NCBI RefSeq assembly: GCF_014066305.1
Contig: NW_023501070.1
Coordinates: 62,001-126,000, forward strand
Reading direction: 5' to 3'
Source of the DNA: Letharia columbiana
Lineage: Eukaryota > Ascomycota > Lecanoromycetes > Lecanorales > Parmeliaceae
DNA length: 64,000 nucleotides
The notes below the pieces were generated by a model. It was given only the letters and a program-made list of their open reading frames with translations, did not search any database and was not told where the DNA came from. Below, one piece after another: positions 62,312 through 64,000 of the stretch. Within the stretch, counting starts at the first letter, position 1. Every line of letters starts with the position of its first letter. The position numbers were made by a program, and so were the translations under genes.

Positions 62312-64000
62312 TTAACTTTCGTCCACTATTCTGGCCGTACGATCATCGGTTGGAGCACGAATACTCCACTGTAGAACAAAGCGTTTATCCGCCCGTTGAT
62401 CCCTCAACTCATCATAAGGAACGAGCTCTGCCTCAAACTCCAGCATTTTCGCATCCCACCCGGTAGCCCTCAACCACAGACGCCGAAATTGCGCGATCGT
62501 ATGGCGCATACCCTTGCCCTCGGGCTGTCGAAAGCGATTTGTCGCCTCCTCCTCATCATCTTCGAGACCCACTTGGCGACCCCATACCGTTCCGCCCGGC
62601 TTCACGAGGAATGTCAGCGCTTGGATGAAGGCTTCCTGCTGGGTTTCGTCGAATAGATGGATAACGTTGGCAGAGTGGACGAAGTCAAACTGGCCGGCTA
62701 GGTCCTTGCGCTTTGTGAAGTTGCTCGGGTCTAGCACATCGGCCTCGTGAAACTGGACCCCAAGATCTTGTGGGCGATGGTTGTAGAGAGTATACCCGAG
62801 GTTGATGGAGCCTAGCCGGATTAGCATATCACGTGTCTTGAAACGCTTCATCACCTACGAATCTCACGATCAAGTCCTGTGATGCTCTACCCATACTAAG
62901 GTCAGTCTTTGAATCCCAATGTTCGGTACTTGAGCATGCTAATGACTTACGTGAGCAGGGTAGCCATCTGCTATCAATGTTCGGATATCAGTTCCCATGC
63001 AACACCCGACGTCGATCAAGGTCTTCTTCGCCGTATCGGCAACTTCAGCAAGTATCTGGCGATACTTGAAATGTCGGTCAATCCGAGACTCTGCAAATAA
63101 GTACTGGGTGATACACGTGAAGGGTGCAATCTGTCAACCACTTGTCAGCATAATGGCAAACATCTCTGAAGGATTTACAATCTCACCCTCATAGCTTCTT
63201 TGCGGACGTGGTGGATCCGCTGACTTATCATCGCCGCGCCCTCTCCCGCCCTGGTAGAGAATCTGTTGTGTAAAGCAATGGTATCGTCTTCCCGTTTTAA
63301 AACAACAGTCTCGAAATCAAGGGATCTGTGAATTTTCCAGTAGAAAGGGATACCTTTATTACGCTCTTCCATAGCATCAGAGAGTAGACTGGCCACGAGG
63401 ATCCCACTGGCCCTAGGAAATGGCCTGTGAGCAGTATCACGGATGGGCTCCGCTCTCGACCCGTGCAAAATGCGTCTCTTTCCACTGAAGGAGATCAGTT
63501 GCTGGTTCCCTGGTTCTGGTGCTGCACGTGGAAGAGATACTTCCTCCTGTAAAACACTCTGGGGCCAGTTGCTCCAGCCAAAACATTCAGAGAGTACGGC
63601 CCTCATTTCCGTTGCGAGTCGAACCCCGATAGCTAGATTGAGGTAGAAAACGTCTGACCTTGTCGAGTAGTCCCTCGAGAGCAGTGCACAACAGAAAAGG
63701 CCACACGCAAGTGTCTCCTCGGCGGTATCTCTTTGCGATGGAGCCATTTGCTCGAGCATCTTGAGTATGGGTCTGAGGACGTACTCGAGCTTGATGCCGG
63801 CGAGGGTCTTCCACAAGGGTTCCAAAGCCAAACCGTAGTCGATGGATATACAATCTTTTCCAGTTTTCCAATCTACCCAGATACTGCCACTGTCGTCCTT
63901 GTGGAGAATATCGTCGTACAAGAGATCAGCGTACATTGCATCGAAGAAGCCGTCCAGATAGATAGATTTTGCCAGATCCAAGAAAGGTGTGTGAAAACCA
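62312..64000 (-). CDS. SAM-dependent methyltransferase, 5' part beyond the window
   Basis: Exons on minus: 64000-63187 (partial), 63130-62951, 62886-62859, 62811-62312. Introns of 56, 64 and 47 nt have donors GTGAGA, GTAAGT, GTAGGT; phases agree. The C-terminal ~300 residues are a class I methyltransferase: an approach region (PFYWKIHRSLDFE... HVRKEAMRIAPFTCITQ), motif I LIDVGCCMGTDIR (SAM-binding, DxGCxxG), GLDREI as the acidic end of strand 2, FHEADVLD as motif II, FDFVHSANVIHLFDE as motif III, and FLVKPGGTVWGRQ. It resembles the fungal family of unassigned, often cluster-associated methyltransferases. Upstream, about 200 residues (GFHTPFLDLAKSIYLDG..., WVDWKTGKD, DYGLALEPLWKTL) continue in the same open frame but match no family I know. 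They may be a fused domain, or a separate gene ending via an intron near 63530-63475. Substrate unknown. Confidence 0.8.

Overview
The window looks like a scaffold from a filamentous ascomycete (Pezizomycotina; Dothideomycetes is a guess). The evidence is short spliceosomal introns (about 45-210 nt, GTANGT-like donors, CTAAC/CTGAC branch sites), an NLR-like protein with fungal domain order, an APC-family permease with nine introns, and a repeat landscape that has been through repeat-induced point mutation (RIP). It has two compartments that meet at about 36.26 kb.

Left compartment (1-36,263) is an AT-rich repeat island without a functional gene. CpA and TpG are almost absent while CpG survives, the signature of saturated RIP. 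Less mutated mobile elements sit in this ancient background. (i) There are four copies of a non-autonomous Helitron-like element: 4741-6466, 18451-20520, 27431-29689 on plus, and a minus copy 25431-30420 that is split by the third. All insert between A and T without target duplication; two are checked against empty sites inside the window. (ii) Two members of one short LTR-retrotransposon family are present: 13209-15958 (minus strand, with a stop-ridden gag, TSD CTTAT) and 23136-24529 (plus strand, internally deleted, TSD AATCT). (iii) A TIR element of MITE size lies at 16621-17174. (iv) Two older RIP-degraded families each occur twice and serve as hosts for these insertions. The island ends in a strange 830-bp block of A and T homopolymers (35434-36263), probably a real low-complexity tract made worse by assembly.

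Right compartment (36,264-64,000) has normal base composition and carries genes: a 1172-residue NACHT-ankyrin NLR-like protein right at the border (36524-40437); a 619-residue protein of unknown function (minus, 41266-43187); a loose group of small lineage-specific genes (43893, 46332, 48915, 50136, 53357 minus, 54637), of which 46332 and 50136 are paralogues with a conserved intron phase; a 529-residue amino-acid/choline-type permease (57994-60505); and, at the right edge, the 3' part of a SAM-dependent methyltransferase gene (minus, 62312 to beyond the window). Most of these are multi-exon models assembled by hand from reading frame, splice signals and family resemblance. No tRNA, rRNA or CRISPR was found.

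The genes do not form an obvious pathway. The permease and methyltransferase could belong to a metabolic cluster extending to the right, but nothing in the window proves it. The NLR gene next to a RIP island fits the known tendency of fast-evolving fungal genes to sit at repeat borders.
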